From Arthrobacter sp. StoSoilB5 (GTDB lineage: Bacteria; Actinomycetota; Actinomycetes; Actinomycetales; Micrococcaceae), in contig NZ_AP024646.1 of the NCBI RefSeq assembly GCF_019977235.1, positions 1,116,001 to 1,180,000 on the forward strand: a stretch of 64,000 nt of DNA, read 5' to 3'. The position numbers were made by a program, and so were the translations under genes. Of this stretch, positions 17,198 to 25,914 are shown one piece after another. The notes below the pieces were generated by a model. It did not search any database and had not been told where the DNA came from. It was given only the letters and a program-made list of their open reading frames with translations. Within the stretch, counting starts at the first letter, position 1. Each line of letters opens with the position of its first letter.

Positions 17198-17253
17198 AGT
17201 GAAGATTTTTAGCGAGTCAACGGTTTTCTTTATTTTCGTGAAGATCTTTACGA
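17198..17253. promoter_or_regulatory. tandem inverted repeats upstream of the XRE-cupin gene
   Basis: TCGTGAAGATCTTTACGA at 17236-17253 is an 18-base inverted repeat with one mismatch. A related but weaker copy, AGTGAAGATTTTTAGCGA, lies at 17198-17215, about 38 bases away centre to centre. Both are AT-rich against a GC-rich background and lie 40-95 bases before the XRE-cupin start. I infer regulator binding sites, probably autoregulatory. The distal copy overlaps the end of the Hpt-like gene. Confidence 0.5.
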
Positions 17254-17628
17254 AAGTGGTGTTTGGAGTTCGCAGATCGTTCCGAAGACGAATGCCTCGA
17301 TCAAGTTCACTTGGGGCCTAAGTTCCTGAAGGTGGCTGGCGTTGGGGAGGAGCCTGATGCTGATCTCCAATTCAGTGGCCAAGCGGCGCATGCAGATGGC
17401 GCCCACCATCTCGCTGGATGTCTTCAGGCTTAGCACCGCGTCCATGGCATCTTCCATGTCCAGGTTGTTCAGCGCGTGATGCAGGCGGCCAACCCGCCAC
17501 GGCAGGAGGTCTATGTAGCTGCGGACGAACCTGTTGACGATGGATTGGTCTCCGCCAAGTTCTGCCTGGAGTTCGGTGAGGACCGTGGGATCAACCAGTG
17601 AGTCTGTGCACTCGTCATACTCAGACAC
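17248..17628 (-). CDS. Hpt-like protein lacking the phosphorylatable His
   Basis: A 126-residue helical protein that aligns along its length with histidine phosphotransfer (Hpt) domains: DPTVLTELQAELGGD, FVRSYIDLLPWRVGRL, then AVLSLKTSSEMVGA, which matches the AAHxLKGSSxxxGA core. The His is replaced by Leu66, so it cannot act as a normal phosphorelay carrier. It may act as a docking or scaffold protein. GTG 17628 is chosen because GGGAGGGG lies directly upstream; a GTG at 17661 is also in frame. No histidine kinase or response regulator is adjacent. Confidence 0.7.
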   Translation of the reverse strand: MSEYDECTDSLVDPTVLTELQAELGGDQSIVNRFVRSYIDLLPWRVGRLHHALNNLDMEDAMDAVLSLKTSSEMVGAICMRRLATELEISIRLLPNASHLQELRPQVNLIEAFVFGTICELQTPLS

Positions 17629-17809
17629 CAAACCCCTCCCGCCTCCGAGCAATAGATTCACGATTCAACAGTAGGTCTCGGGGAACATTTGGAACGCCCG
17701 GAATCGAAAGCTTGATCCAATCTTGAGCGGACTCAGAGGGAGTCTTGATCAGAGGCCCCGAAAGTAAGTAAAGGAAATGGAGTAATCGCCGAGAGCGGGG
17801 GATCAGGGC

Positions 17810-17998
17810 GTGGGCACAGAAACGGGAATCAGCATGAACGGTGGTGTTCGGCCCTCGGTGGGTCTCATGGTCATCATCGTGTTTTGCCTGACGGTGCTGC
17901 TTGGTATTGGCGGATCGTCAGCATATGCGTTGTGGGAGCAGGGCTCCCGTACCGCCACTGATCAGTCGGCGGAATCTTCGGGATTCAAGGCGCCATAG
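17810..17998 (+). CDS. small single-pass membrane protein
   Basis: A 62-residue protein with one strong hydrophobic helix (VGLMVIIVFCLTVLLGIGG), short N-terminal and longer polar C-terminal ends. The start is a GTG with a G-rich stretch upstream; an ATG 8 codons later is an alternative. Its last 37 bases overlap the end of the convergent vsr gene. I do not recognise a family, and the gene call rests on the membrane helix and open frame only. Confidence 0.45.
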   Translation: MGTETGISMNGGVRPSVGLMVIIVFCLTVLLGIGGSSAYALWEQGSRTATDQSAESSGFKAP

Positions 17999-18435
17999 GG
18001 CGTTCCGCCCTCCAAAAACACTGTCAGCCGTTCTTCGAGGACTGAGCTGTTCCGCAGCTCGCACTCCCACACGGTCAGCACGTCCCAACCATCGGCGCGC
18101 AGTTGTTCCCTCTGGGCCAGATCGCGTTCACGGGTCCGGGTGCGCTTGGCCTCCCAGAACTCCGCATTGGCAGCGGGAGAGTGCAGTCCTACCTTGCAGT
18201 CATGGAAGTGCCAGAAGCAGCCGTTGACGAAAATGACCTTATGGCGGCTGGAGAACACCAAATCAGGGCGACCCGGCAGCTTGGTCCCGCCAGCCTGCCC
18301 GTGCAGCCGATAACGGTAGCCCTTGGCATGCAGGAGTTTGCGCACCAGTAACTCGGGCTTGGTGTTCTTGCCCCGGATCCTGGACATGTTTCGGCTGCGC
18401 TGCTCCGGCGTCAGCAAGTCCCGGCTCTCGCCCAT
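17962..18435 (-). CDS. vsr: very short patch repair endonuclease (Vsr)
   Basis: A 157-residue Vsr endonuclease, normal length. Family motifs are RSRNMSRIRGKNTKPELLVRKLLH, the catalytic Asp in LPGRPDLVF, the zinc and active-site segment NGCFWHFHDCK and the last zinc Cys in VWECEL. Vsr nicks beside T:G mismatches left by deamination of 5-methylcytosine. It normally sits beside a cytosine methyltransferase, but none is visible here, so this copy is an orphan in the window. It lies 10 bases downstream of the P450 stop on the same strand and may be transcribed separately or by read-through. Confidence 0.93.
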   Translation of the reverse strand: MGESRDLLTPEQRSRNMSRIRGKNTKPELLVRKLLHAKGYRYRLHGQAGGTKLPGRPDLVFSSRHKVIFVNGCFWHFHDCKVGLHSPAANAEFWEAKRTRTRERDLAQREQLRADGWDVLTVWECELRNSSVLEERLTVFLEGGTPYGALNPEDSAD

Positions 18436-18445
18436 AAAGTCCAGC

Positions 18446-19576
18446 CTACCCAGGCATCACTGTCACTGTCCGGGGAGCCTGGAACGATAGCAAACGGAGC
18501 CATTCGGGGTTTGGGTCGCGGAGTCGGGCGCCCTTGAGGGCCGCAGTAGTTTCCTGAACCACGACGGCGGCCTCCAGTTCGGCGAGTTTCGCACCAAGGC
18601 AGCGGTGGATTCCTGAGCCAAAGGCCAGGCCGTAGGGCGTGGGTCCTTGGTGTTCGGCGCTTTCCCCGGCTGCCCACGGAAAGCCGTGGTTCCCCGTCAA
18701 CTCCACCAGGATTTCTTCCCCGGCAAGCACTGGCTCGCCGTTGAGCTCCGTATCGCGGGTGGCCACCCTGCGCCATGTAGGCACGGAAGACTCAGTGGCC
18801 AGCACATGCCGGACAATGTCCCGGGACTTGGCACTGGAGGATGCCTCGTCCCAGGTGATTCCCCGGGAGCCTTCGGCCAGCCGGAAGAGCGTGGTGCTGA
18901 TGAGCTGCGTGGTGGTCTCCTGGCCTGCGATGAGCAGGAAGTAGCCCAGTGAACAGATCTCCGGCGTGCTGAGGCCGTGGTCTGCGAGTGCCCTGAAGAG
19001 GTTGGATGTACCCTCGAGTGCAGGCGCGGCCACGGCTTCCAGGACCAGCTCGCGCAGCCAGGTGTAGAAGTCCGCCGCCGTGTGGGCCAGTTCCAGCTGA
19101 CGTTCAGGATCCGGCCAGCCCCAGAAAAGCTCAAGCGAGTCCAGGCTCCATGCCTTCAACTGGGGAAGGTCCCGGACGGGTAGGCCCAGCATTTCGAGCA
19201 TGACGACTGCCGGGGGATAGGCGGCCACTGCCTGCACCAAATCAACGTTTCCTGCAGAGTCCAGGAGCCGGGCTGCGGCGGCGGCTGACTCCCGGGAGAG
19301 CTGCCGGATGCGCGGTTCCATGGCAGCAACTTTGGCGGGAGTGAAGAAGCCCGCCACCACTTTGCGGATAGCGGCGTGTGATGGGGAGTGGTTGCTGGCC
19401 AGGACCGGTGGAAGGGCGAACCGTGCCTTCTGCAGGATGCGGAGGGCCTGGCCGCTCAGCGGTGTCACGGCCAGCAGCGCGTTGGCTGGGCTGAAGTCGC
19501 CAGGGCGGTGAAGGACCTCGCGGACGGTGTCCGGATCGCGTAACACCTTGTACGGGCATGTGGTCACGGTGCTCAT
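18446..19576 (-). CDS. cytochrome P450 of the biotin operon, ExxR motif absent
   Basis: A 376-residue soluble P450. The I-helix oxygen-activation motif is LLIAGQETTTQLIS and the haem ligand loop is AFGSGIHRCLGAKLAELEA, both intact. The K-helix reads IVRHVLATESSVPTWRR, so the near-invariant ExxR is replaced by HVLA. A few P450 families (for example CYP157 of Streptomyces) also lack it. The ATG overlaps the bioD stop by 4 bases, making it the last gene of the biotin operon. By analogy with Bacillus BioI it may generate the pimeloyl precursor; substrate and activity are unproven. The frame opens further upstream, but the start in MSTVTTCPYKVL fits the overlap. Confidence 0.9.
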   Translation of the reverse strand: MSTVTTCPYKVLRDPDTVREVLHRPGDFSPANALLAVTPLSGQALRILQKARFALPPVLASNHSPSHAAIRKVVAGFFTPAKVAAMEPRIRQLSRESAAAAARLLDSAGNVDLVQAVAAYPPAVVMLEMLGLPVRDLPQLKAWSLDSLELFWGWPDPERQLELAHTAADFYTWLRELVLEAVAAPALEGTSNLFRALADHGLSTPEICSLGYFLLIAGQETTTQLISTTLFRLAEGSRGITWDEASSSAKSRDIVRHVLATESSVPTWRRVATRDTELNGEPVLAGEEILVELTGNHGFPWAAGESAEHQGPTPYGLAFGSGIHRCLGAKLAELEAAVVVQETTAALKGARLRDPNPEWLRLLSFQAPRTVTVMPG

Positions 19577-20256
19577 GCCGGCACCCCCACAAGCCACGAG
19601 GCCGCCTGTTCGCGAAACACCTCGGGGGCCAACCCTGCGGCTTCGTGCCGGATGGCACCCAGCAGCGGCACCGGCCAGTCCGAGATGGTGGCGCGGTTGC
19701 TGCGCTCCACAGCCCCGGGGACGGCGGGCCAACTCCCAAGCACCACTCCCACTACCGGCAAGCCCCGTCGGTCCAGGGCCTCCAGCGTCAGCGCCGTGTG
19801 GTTCAAGGTGCCCAGCGATGGCCGCGCCACCACGGCGAACCCAGCCGAATCGCCCAGGAGTGTGCCCAGGTCAGCCAGCGTCCCGCCGTCGTGGTCCAAC
19901 TCAACCAGCACCCCGCCTGCACCTTCCACGAGAACATGGTCATGGGTGTTGGCCAGTGCGCGGATTCGCTCGGCATGCGAAGCAAGCTGCGGCAGCACCA
20001 CTTCGTCACAGGCAGCAGCGGGGACGGGAGCCAACGGCTGTTCCAGGACGACGCCGGCCTCGGCCGTGAGTGGGCCGGCAAGCCGCACCACTTCCGCGCA
20101 GTCCGAATCGCCGTCGACGTTGCCGCTTTGGCAGGGCTTGTAGACGGCCACCGAGCAGCCGCGTTGCGTGAGCGCTGCGGCGAGTGCCGCCGTCGTGATG
20201 GTCTTCCCGACGCCGGTATCAGTACCGGTCACCAGGATGATGCGTGGAAGTTTCAT
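19573..20256 (-). CDS. bioD: dethiobiotin synthetase
   Basis: A 227-residue ATP-dependent dethiobiotin synthase. The P-loop is ILVTGTDTGVGKTITTAAL, followed by KPCQSGNVDGDSDC and the VEGAGGVLVEL segment, all diagnostic. It closes the ureido ring of DAPA with CO2 and ATP. The gene overlaps bioF upstream and the P450 downstream by 4 bases each. Confidence 0.97.
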   Translation of the reverse strand: MKLPRIILVTGTDTGVGKTITTAALAAALTQRGCSVAVYKPCQSGNVDGDSDCAEVVRLAGPLTAEAGVVLEQPLAPVPAAACDEVVLPQLASHAERIRALANTHDHVLVEGAGGVLVELDHDGGTLADLGTLLGDSAGFAVVARPSLGTLNHTALTLEALDRRGLPVVGVVLGSWPAVPGAVERSNRATISDWPVPLLGAIRHEAAGLAPEVFREQAASWLVGVPA

Positions 20257-21449
20257 GAGGTTCGCTCCAGGATGTCGCGCAGCACTGCGCAGGCGTGGTC
20301 GAGGTCATTGGGGGTGAGGTTTGCCCGGGCCGTCAGGCGCAGGCGGGAGATGCCGTCGGGCACTGAAGGTGGACGGAAACACCCCACCTGGACGCCGGCA
20401 GCCAAGGCGGCTTGGCTCGCAGCCAAGGCCGCTTCCGCCGAGGCCATGGGGATGGATTGCACTGCTCCGGCAGAGCGCTCGACGGCGGCTGGGCGTTCCA
20501 GCGCGGGTGGCAGTTGGGCGGCGAGGGCGGCTGCGTTGTGGTGGACAGCCGCGGCGCGCCAAGGTTCCTGCCGGATGATTCCGACGGCGGCCATCGCAGC
20601 AGCCGCGGCGGGCGGGGCCAACGCGGTGTCGAAAATGAAGCTTCGCGAACGGTTCACGAGGTGCTCGCGCAGCAGCTTGGAACCGAGCACCGCACCGCCC
20701 TGACTGCCCAATGCTTTGGACAAGGTGGCCGTGCGGACGACGCCGGGATGGTCCGCCAGGCTGGTGCCCGCCACAGCGCCGCGCCCTTGAAAGGCGCCAA
20801 GGCCGGCAACACCCAGGCTGTGGGCCTCGTCGATCAGCAGCACGGCATCGTTTTCTTCGGCCAGGCTGAACAACTCCGCCAAGGGAGCAGCGTCCCCGCC
20901 CACGCTGTAGATGGACTCCACCACCACCAAGGCCCGTGGTTGTGTCCGCCCATACAGGAGCCGTGCCGCGTCCGCTGCATCATTGTGCTTGAATTCCCGC
21001 ACTTCAGAGCGGCTCAGCCTAAAACCATCGATCAACGAGGCATGGCAGTACTCGTCCGCCACAATCAGTGTTCCGGGACCACCCAGGGCCGTGGTGACAC
21101 CCAGATTAGCCAGGTAGCCGGAGGAGAACACCAACGCAGCCTCTGCTCCGGTCAGCGCAGCCAGCTGGTCCTCCAACTCGAGATGCAGTTCCGTGGTGCC
21201 TGTCACCAGCCGGGACGATGCAGCTCCAGTGCCCCACCGCCTGATCGCGTCAGTGGCGGCTTCCGCCAGGCGCGGGTCCGTGGACAGGCCAAGGTAGTCG
21301 TTGCTGGCGAGGTCGATCATCCGGCGCTGTCCGCCGCTGTCACTGCCGTGGGCGCCCTGCGGGCCACGCACTGACGGCTTCCTAACCAGCCCCCGGCGCT
21401 CGCGGACCCCGGCCTGTTGTTCCAGCCAGGCGGTCATGGAGACGCTCAT
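20253..21449 (-). CDS. bioF: 8-amino-7-oxononanoate synthase
   Basis: A 398-residue PLP enzyme of the alpha-oxoamine synthase family. Visible are IDLASNDYLGLSTDPRL, the His-containing DEYCHASLIDGFRLS, the DEAHSLGVAG motif and the PLP Lys in VRTATLSKALGSQGG. It condenses pimeloyl thioester with L-alanine. The start is the ATG of [12 protein letters not shown], which overlaps the bioA stop (ATGA); a longer open frame upstream lies inside bioA. Confidence 0.97.
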   Translation of the reverse strand: MSVSMTAWLEQQAGVRERRGLVRKPSVRGPQGAHGSDSGGQRRMIDLASNDYLGLSTDPRLAEAATDAIRRWGTGAASSRLVTGTTELHLELEDQLAALTGAEAALVFSSGYLANLGVTTALGGPGTLIVADEYCHASLIDGFRLSRSEVREFKHNDAADAARLLYGRTQPRALVVVESIYSVGGDAAPLAELFSLAEENDAVLLIDEAHSLGVAGLGAFQGRGAVAGTSLADHPGVVRTATLSKALGSQGGAVLGSKLLREHLVNRSRSFIFDTALAPPAAAAAMAAVGIIRQEPWRAAAVHHNAAALAAQLPPALERPAAVERSAGAVQSIPMASAEAALAASQAALAAGVQVGCFRPPSVPDGISRLRLTARANLTPNDLDHACAVLRDILERTS

Positions 21450-22774
21450 GCTCTGGCCTCCAGCCTGTCTGCGGCGGCGGAAACTGCAGCCACCATGCCC
21501 GCGGTGATGGTCCTGATCTGGGAGGCTGAGCTGATGTACGGCGGCATCGTATAGACAAGGTTGCGGAACGGGCGGACCCACACGCCGTGCTCCACGGCAG
21601 CCCGGGTCACTGCGGCGACGTCCACCGCGTCCGCCAACTCAATGACGCCCACGGCGCCGATAGTCCGGACGTCCCTCACGCCGTCGAGCACCAACGCCGG
21701 GGCCAGTCCCTCCCCGAGTCCTGCGCCCAGGCGCTCAACGTCCGCACGCCAATCTCCGTCCCGCAGCAGCCCCAGGCTCGCATTGGCAACGGCGCAGGCG
21801 AGCGGATTTCCCATGAAGGTGGGGCCATGAAGGAGCGCACCGGCAGCACCGCCGGAGACCACCCGGGCAACCTCACCCGTGCACAAAGTTGCCGCCAGCG
21901 TCATGTACCCACCCGTGAGGGCCTTGCCCACACACAGGATGTCCGGGACGGTGCCGGAATGAGTCGCCGCGAACAACGCGCCCGTTCGGCCAAAGCCCGT
22001 GGCGATCTCGTCCAGAATGAGCAGCAGCCCATACTCATCAGCCACCTCACGGAGGATCCGCACACACTCGGCGGGGTAGATGAACATGCCTCCGGCCCCC
22101 TGCAGGACAGGCTCCACGATGATCGCCGCCAGCTCATTGGAATGCTCGCGGGCCAGCGCCTCCACTGACGTCCGCCAGTCACTGATGCTTGTTGGCGTGG
22201 CCGTCGCCGCGGCTGGAGGACGCGGCGCGAACACATTGCCCGCCAACAGGCCAGGGAAGGCTGAGTGCATTCCGTCAACGGGATCACAAACGCCCATCGC
22301 CGCGAAGGTGTCGCCGTGATACCCGCCGCGGACAGTCAGGAAACGTTGCCGCTGCGGGCGCCCCGACGCCGTCTGGAACTGCACAGCCAGCTTCAGGGCC
22401 ACCTCCACCGAGATGGAACCCGAATCTGCCAGGAACACGCGCTCCAGCTGTCGGCCGGACTCCCCTGGTGCCATAGCCAGCAGGTTCTCAGCAAGATCCA
22501 CAGCGGGCTGATGCGTCAATCCGCCGAACATCACATGGCTGAAGGAGCCCAGCTGGCGCTGAACCGAAGCATCCAGCACAGGATGGCGGTATCCATGGAT
22601 CACCGACCACCACGACGACATCGCATCCAGCACCTCATGAATGCGGCCGTCCTCGTCCCGCAAGCGCAGCGCCACGCCGTCGGCCGCCTCAACTTCCCAA
22701 AGCGGGAGTGTCCCGGAAGCCGGAGCGTAAGGATGCCACAGGCTCGCCCGGTCCCGTTCGATCAGGGAACTCAT
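21446..22774 (-). CDS. bioA: adenosylmethionine-8-amino-7-oxononanoate aminotransferase
   Basis: A 442-residue class III aminotransferase. SLWHPYAPA at the N-terminus, [29 protein letters not shown], the cofactor Asp in [14 protein letters not shown] and the PLP Lys in [13 protein letters not shown] are all diagnostic of BioA. It converts KAPA to DAPA with SAM as amino donor. ATG 22774 overlaps the bsaP stop by 4 bases. Confidence 0.97.
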   Translation of the reverse strand: MSSLIERDRASLWHPYAPASGTLPLWEVEAADGVALRLRDEDGRIHEVLDAMSSWWSVIHGYRHPVLDASVQRQLGSFSHVMFGGLTHQPAVDLAENLLAMAPGESGRQLERVFLADSGSISVEVALKLAVQFQTASGRPQRQRFLTVRGGYHGDTFAAMGVCDPVDGMHSAFPGLLAGNVFAPRPPAAATATPTSISDWRTSVEALAREHSNELAAIIVEPVLQGAGGMFIYPAECVRILREVADEYGLLLILDEIATGFGRTGALFAATHSGTVPDILCVGKALTGGYMTLAATLCTGEVARVVSGGAAGALLHGPTFMGNPLACAVANASLGLLRDGDWRADVERLGAGLGEGLAPALVLDGVRDVRTIGAVGVIELADAVDVAAVTRAAVEHGVWVRPFRNLVYTMPPYISSASQIRTITAGMVAAVSAAADRLEARA

Positions 22775-22998
22775 CGGGACACCAGTCCGTGGCGCGAGCA
22801 CTCGGCCGACCATCCCAACGGCGTCACCTGTACCTTCATGCGGCGGCGGCACTGCGCGCAATAGCGGGGCGGCTCCATCGCCAACCGTTGCTGGCAGCCC
22901 TGGTGAGCGTCCGACGTCGGGCGCTCGCCTTGGGTGCCGGCAAGCGCGCCCCCGCAGTGCCCGCAGTATTCCGCCGTCGTGGCGCCTACAGCGGTCAT
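22771..22998 (-). CDS. bsaP: biotin synthase auxiliary protein
   Basis: A 75-residue Cys-rich protein with YCGHCGGAL near the N-terminus and [21 protein letters not shown] followed by CSRHG. This layout matches BsaP, the small protein mycobacteria need for biotin synthase to make biotin; the Cys residues are thought to hold an iron-sulfur centre serving BioB. Its position directly after bioB, with a 4-base overlap, and before bioA supports the call. The gene would be easily missed because of its size. Confidence 0.9.
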   Translation of the reverse strand: MTAVGATTAEYCGHCGGALAGTQGERPTSDAHQGCQQRLAMEPPRYCAQCRRRMKVQVTPLGWSAECSRHGLVSR

Positions 22999-24020
22999 AG
23001 CGACTTCTGGAGTTCCTTGATGGGCATGTTGAGCTCCACCAGGAGGTTGAGGTCGGCGGTGGCGGGTCGGCCCAGGGTGGTGAGGTAGTTGCCGACGATC
23101 ACGGCGTTGATGCCACCGAGCAGGCCTTCGCGGGTGCCGAGATCGCCGAGGGTCAGTTCGCGGCCGCCAGCGTAACGGAGCACCGTGCGCGGCATGGCCA
23201 AGCGGAACGCGGCGATGGCACGGAGGGCGTCTTTGCCGTCCATGATTCCCTGGTTTTCCAGCGGCGTGCCGGGGCGGGGGTTGAGGAAGTTCAGCGGGAC
23301 CTCGTGCGGTTCCAGCGCCGCGAGCTGCGCGGCGAGTTCAGCACGCTGCTCCACGGTTTCGCCCATGCCGATCAGGGCACCGCAGCACAATTCCATGCCG
23401 GCGGCCTTGACCATGTTGCACGTGTCCAGCCGTTCCTCGTAGCTATGCGTGGTCACTACTTCGGGGAAGTAGCTGCGGGCGGTTTCGAGGTTGTGGTTGT
23501 AGCGGTGGACGCCCCATTCGGCCAGCTGGTCAACCTGGCGCTGCGTGAGCATGCCGAGGGAACACGCGATATTGATCTCAACTTCCTCGTTGATACGGTC
23601 GATCGCGAACTTGATCTGGTTCATGAGCTTGATGTCGGGGCCACGGACAGCTGCGACGATGCAGAACTCGGTGGCACCGGTGGCGGCCGTTTCCTTGGCG
23701 GCCTTCACGAGTTCCGGGATGTCCAGCCACACGCCGCGGACCGGGGAATCGAACAGGCCTGATTGGCTGCAGAAATGGCAATCTTCGGGGCAGCCACCGG
23801 TCTTGATGGAGATGATGCCCTCCACTTCGACGTCCTCGCCGCAGTGCTTGAGGCGGACCTCGTGGGCGAGCTGGAGGGCAGCGGGGATGGCCTCGTCCGG
23901 AAGTTGGAGGATCTCCACAAGCTGGGCTTCATTGAGGCCTTCACCTCGCTCAAGGACCTGCTCGCGTGCGGTGTCCAGGATGGCGTAGCCAGTGGCTTCT
24001 TGGGTTGCTTGGGTCGTCAT
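22995..24020 (-). CDS. bioB: biotin synthase
   Basis: A 341-residue radical SAM enzyme. The SAM cluster motif is [14 protein letters not shown] (C-x3-C-x2-C), followed by [14 protein letters not shown] and the [14 protein letters not shown] segment, as in BioB. It inserts sulfur into dethiobiotin. The start [16 protein letters not shown] is at ATG 24020; the frame extends 21 codons upstream but the extension is not BioB-like. It is the first gene of the operon and overlaps bsaP by 4 bases. Confidence 0.97.
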   Translation of the reverse strand: MTTQATQEATGYAILDTAREQVLERGEGLNEAQLVEILQLPDEAIPAALQLAHEVRLKHCGEDVEVEGIISIKTGGCPEDCHFCSQSGLFDSPVRGVWLDIPELVKAAKETAATGATEFCIVAAVRGPDIKLMNQIKFAIDRINEEVEINIACSLGMLTQRQVDQLAEWGVHRYNHNLETARSYFPEVVTTHSYEERLDTCNMVKAAGMELCCGALIGMGETVEQRAELAAQLAALEPHEVPLNFLNPRPGTPLENQGIMDGKDALRAIAAFRLAMPRTVLRYAGGRELTLGDLGTREGLLGGINAVIVGNYLTTLGRPATADLNLLVELNMPIKELQKSL

Positions 24021-24091
24021 GGACTTGACGGTATCCGGGGGTGCGCATCGCGATTTTGTGGGGTCCGCACAAAGTGGCGTCACGGATTTTG

Positions 24092-24110
24092 GAACACCCT
24101 TATGGGTTGC
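24092..24110. promoter_or_regulatory. candidate biotin regulator operator upstream of bioB
   Basis: GAACACCCTTATGGGTTGC contains the perfect inverted repeat ACCC-TTAT-GGGT and imperfect flanks. It lies in the 208-base gap between the divergent bioB and NCS1 permease genes, 72 bases before bioB. Actinobacterial biotin genes are often controlled by BioQ-type TetR repressors at GAAC/GTT-like palindromes, which this resembles only loosely. The assignment is inference. Confidence 0.35.
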
Positions 24111-24228
24111 GACGGATACGGCTGGTGCAGAAGTTACAGCTGTGAAACATCGTTGTGACTGATTTGACCCGCTGCGTGACTAGCGTCGTTGGCGAAGCAC
24201 CGACCACGAATTGCGAGAGTGAGCACGG

Positions 24229-25905
24229 ATGAGCGACGTTCTGACAGACACCCAAAGAACTACGACGGCGGGGAACGCCGATGCGATGAGCGCAGCGAAG
24301 GAGAGTCTGGAAGATTACACACTTCGGTTCGCGCCTCGCTCCTACCGGAAATGGAGCGCCGGTGTGGTGGCGACCAGTGCCCTTGGCGGGATCGCCTACC
24401 TGGCTGACTTCTCCATCGGCGCGAACATCGGCATCGCCTACGGCACGGTGAATGCCATCTTCGGCATCATCGTGGCCGCAGTGATCATCTTCGCCACGGG
24501 CTTTCCGCTCGCTTACTACGCTGCCCGGTACAACATCGACCTCGACCTCATCACCCGCGGGTCCGGCTTTGGCTACTACGGGTCAGTGGTCACGAACATC
24601 ATTTTCGCGACCTTCACTTTCATCTTCTTTGCCCTCGAAGGTTCCATCATGGCCCAGGGTCTTCAATTGGGGCTCGGCGTCCCGCAGTGGATTGGGTATG
24701 CCGTGTCCACCATCATCATCATTCCGCTGGTGATTTATGGGATGAAGACGCTGGCTACTTTGCAAGTGTGGACCACGCCGTTGTGGTTGCTGCTCATGGT
24801 GGTTCCGGTTGGTTATCTGCTGCTGTCACACCCGGAAAGCATCGACGCCTTCTTTGCTTACACCGGTGCTTCGGGCGAGGGCGGCACCAATCTCGCCTCC
24901 GTGATGCTGGCTGCCGGAGTCTGCCTCTCGCTGATGGCCCAGATCGCAGAGCAGATCGATTACCTGCGCTTCATGCCACCCAAGACCGCGGAGAACAAGG
25001 GTGCTTGGTGGCGTGCTGTAATTCTTGCAGGACCAGGCTGGGTTATTTTTGGTGCCATCAAGCAGGTTGTGGGCATGTTCATTGCCATTTACTTGATCGC
25101 CAGGCTCGATCCCGCCGCGTCCGTGCACGCCAACGAACCCGTCCACCAGTTCCTGGGTGTGTACCAGGAGATGATGCCGGCCTGGCTCGCGATGTCCCTG
25201 GCTGTTGTGTTGGTGGTTATTTCGCAGATCAAGATCAACGTCACCAACGCCTATTCCGGCTCGCTTGCCTGGACCAATTCGTTTACCCGCATCACCAAGA
25301 CCTACCCGGGCCGCATGGTGTTCGTGGTGGTCAACCTGGTGATCGCATTGGTCCTCATGGAGTCGAACATGTTCGAGTTCCTCAACACCATCCTTGGCTT
25401 CTACGCCAACTGCGCCATGGCCTGGGTGGTCACCGTTGCCTCCGATATTGCGATCAACAAGTACCTGTTGAAGATCTCGCCCAAGGTTCCTGAGTTCCGC
25501 CGGGGCATGCTCTACGCCGTCAACCCGGTCGGTTTCGTTTCCATGCTGGTGTCCGCAGGGATGTCCATCGCGGTCTTTTTTGGGGCTTTCGGTGCCGGAG
25601 TTCAGCCGTATTCGCCAATTTTCGCCGTCGTCCTTGCTTTGGTGCTTCCCCCGGTTCTGGCTTTGGCGACGCGTGGCCGCTACTACCTCCGCCGCACCGA
25701 CGACGGGATTGACCTGCCCATGTTCGACGCCGATGGAAACCCCAGCGATGAGAAGCTTCTCTGCCACGTCACTGGCCTTGAGTTCGAACGCCCGGACATG
25801 CTCCGGTCAGGCCAGGACGGTCCCGACGGCGAACCCCGCTTCATCTCCTCCCTTGCCTTGTCCACGGATAAGTCAGGAGCACTGGTGCTGCCCGCCCAGA
25901 AGTAG
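24229..25905 (+). CDS. NCS1 family purine/cytosine-type permease
   Basis: A 558-residue integral membrane protein with about 12 helices. The N-terminal YTLRFAPRSYRKWS leading into the first helix, GSGFGYYGSVVTN and FYANCAMAWVVTVASDIAINKYLL fit the nucleobase:cation symporter-1 family, which moves purines, pyrimidines, hydantoins, allantoin or vitamin precursors with Na+ or H+. A C-terminal cytoplasmic tail of about 70 residues (DDGIDLPMFDADGNPSDEK) is longer than usual. The substrate cannot be named. The gene diverges from bioB, so a link to biotin is possible but unsupported. Start ATG 24229. Confidence 0.87.
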   Translation: MSDVLTDTQRTTTAGNADAMSAAKESLEDYTLRFAPRSYRKWSAGVVATSALGGIAYLADFSIGANIGIAYGTVNAIFGIIVAAVIIFATGFPLAYYAARYNIDLDLITRGSGFGYYGSVVTNIIFATFTFIFFALEGSIMAQGLQLGLGVPQWIGYAVSTIIIIPLVIYGMKTLATLQVWTTPLWLLLMVVPVGYLLLSHPESIDAFFAYTGASGEGGTNLASVMLAAGVCLSLMAQIAEQIDYLRFMPPKTAENKGAWWRAVILAGPGWVIFGAIKQVVGMFIAIYLIARLDPAASVHANEPVHQFLGVYQEMMPAWLAMSLAVVLVVISQIKINVTNAYSGSLAWTNSFTRITKTYPGRMVFVVVNLVIALVLMESNMFEFLNTILGFYANCAMAWVVTVASDIAINKYLLKISPKVPEFRRGMLYAVNPVGFVSMLVSAGMSIAVFFGAFGAGVQPYSPIFAVVLALVLPPVLALATRGRYYLRRTDDGIDLPMFDADGNPSDEKLLCHVTGLEFERPDMLRSGQDGPDGEPRFISSLALSTDKSGALVLPAQK

Positions 25906-25914
25906 CCGCGCCCA

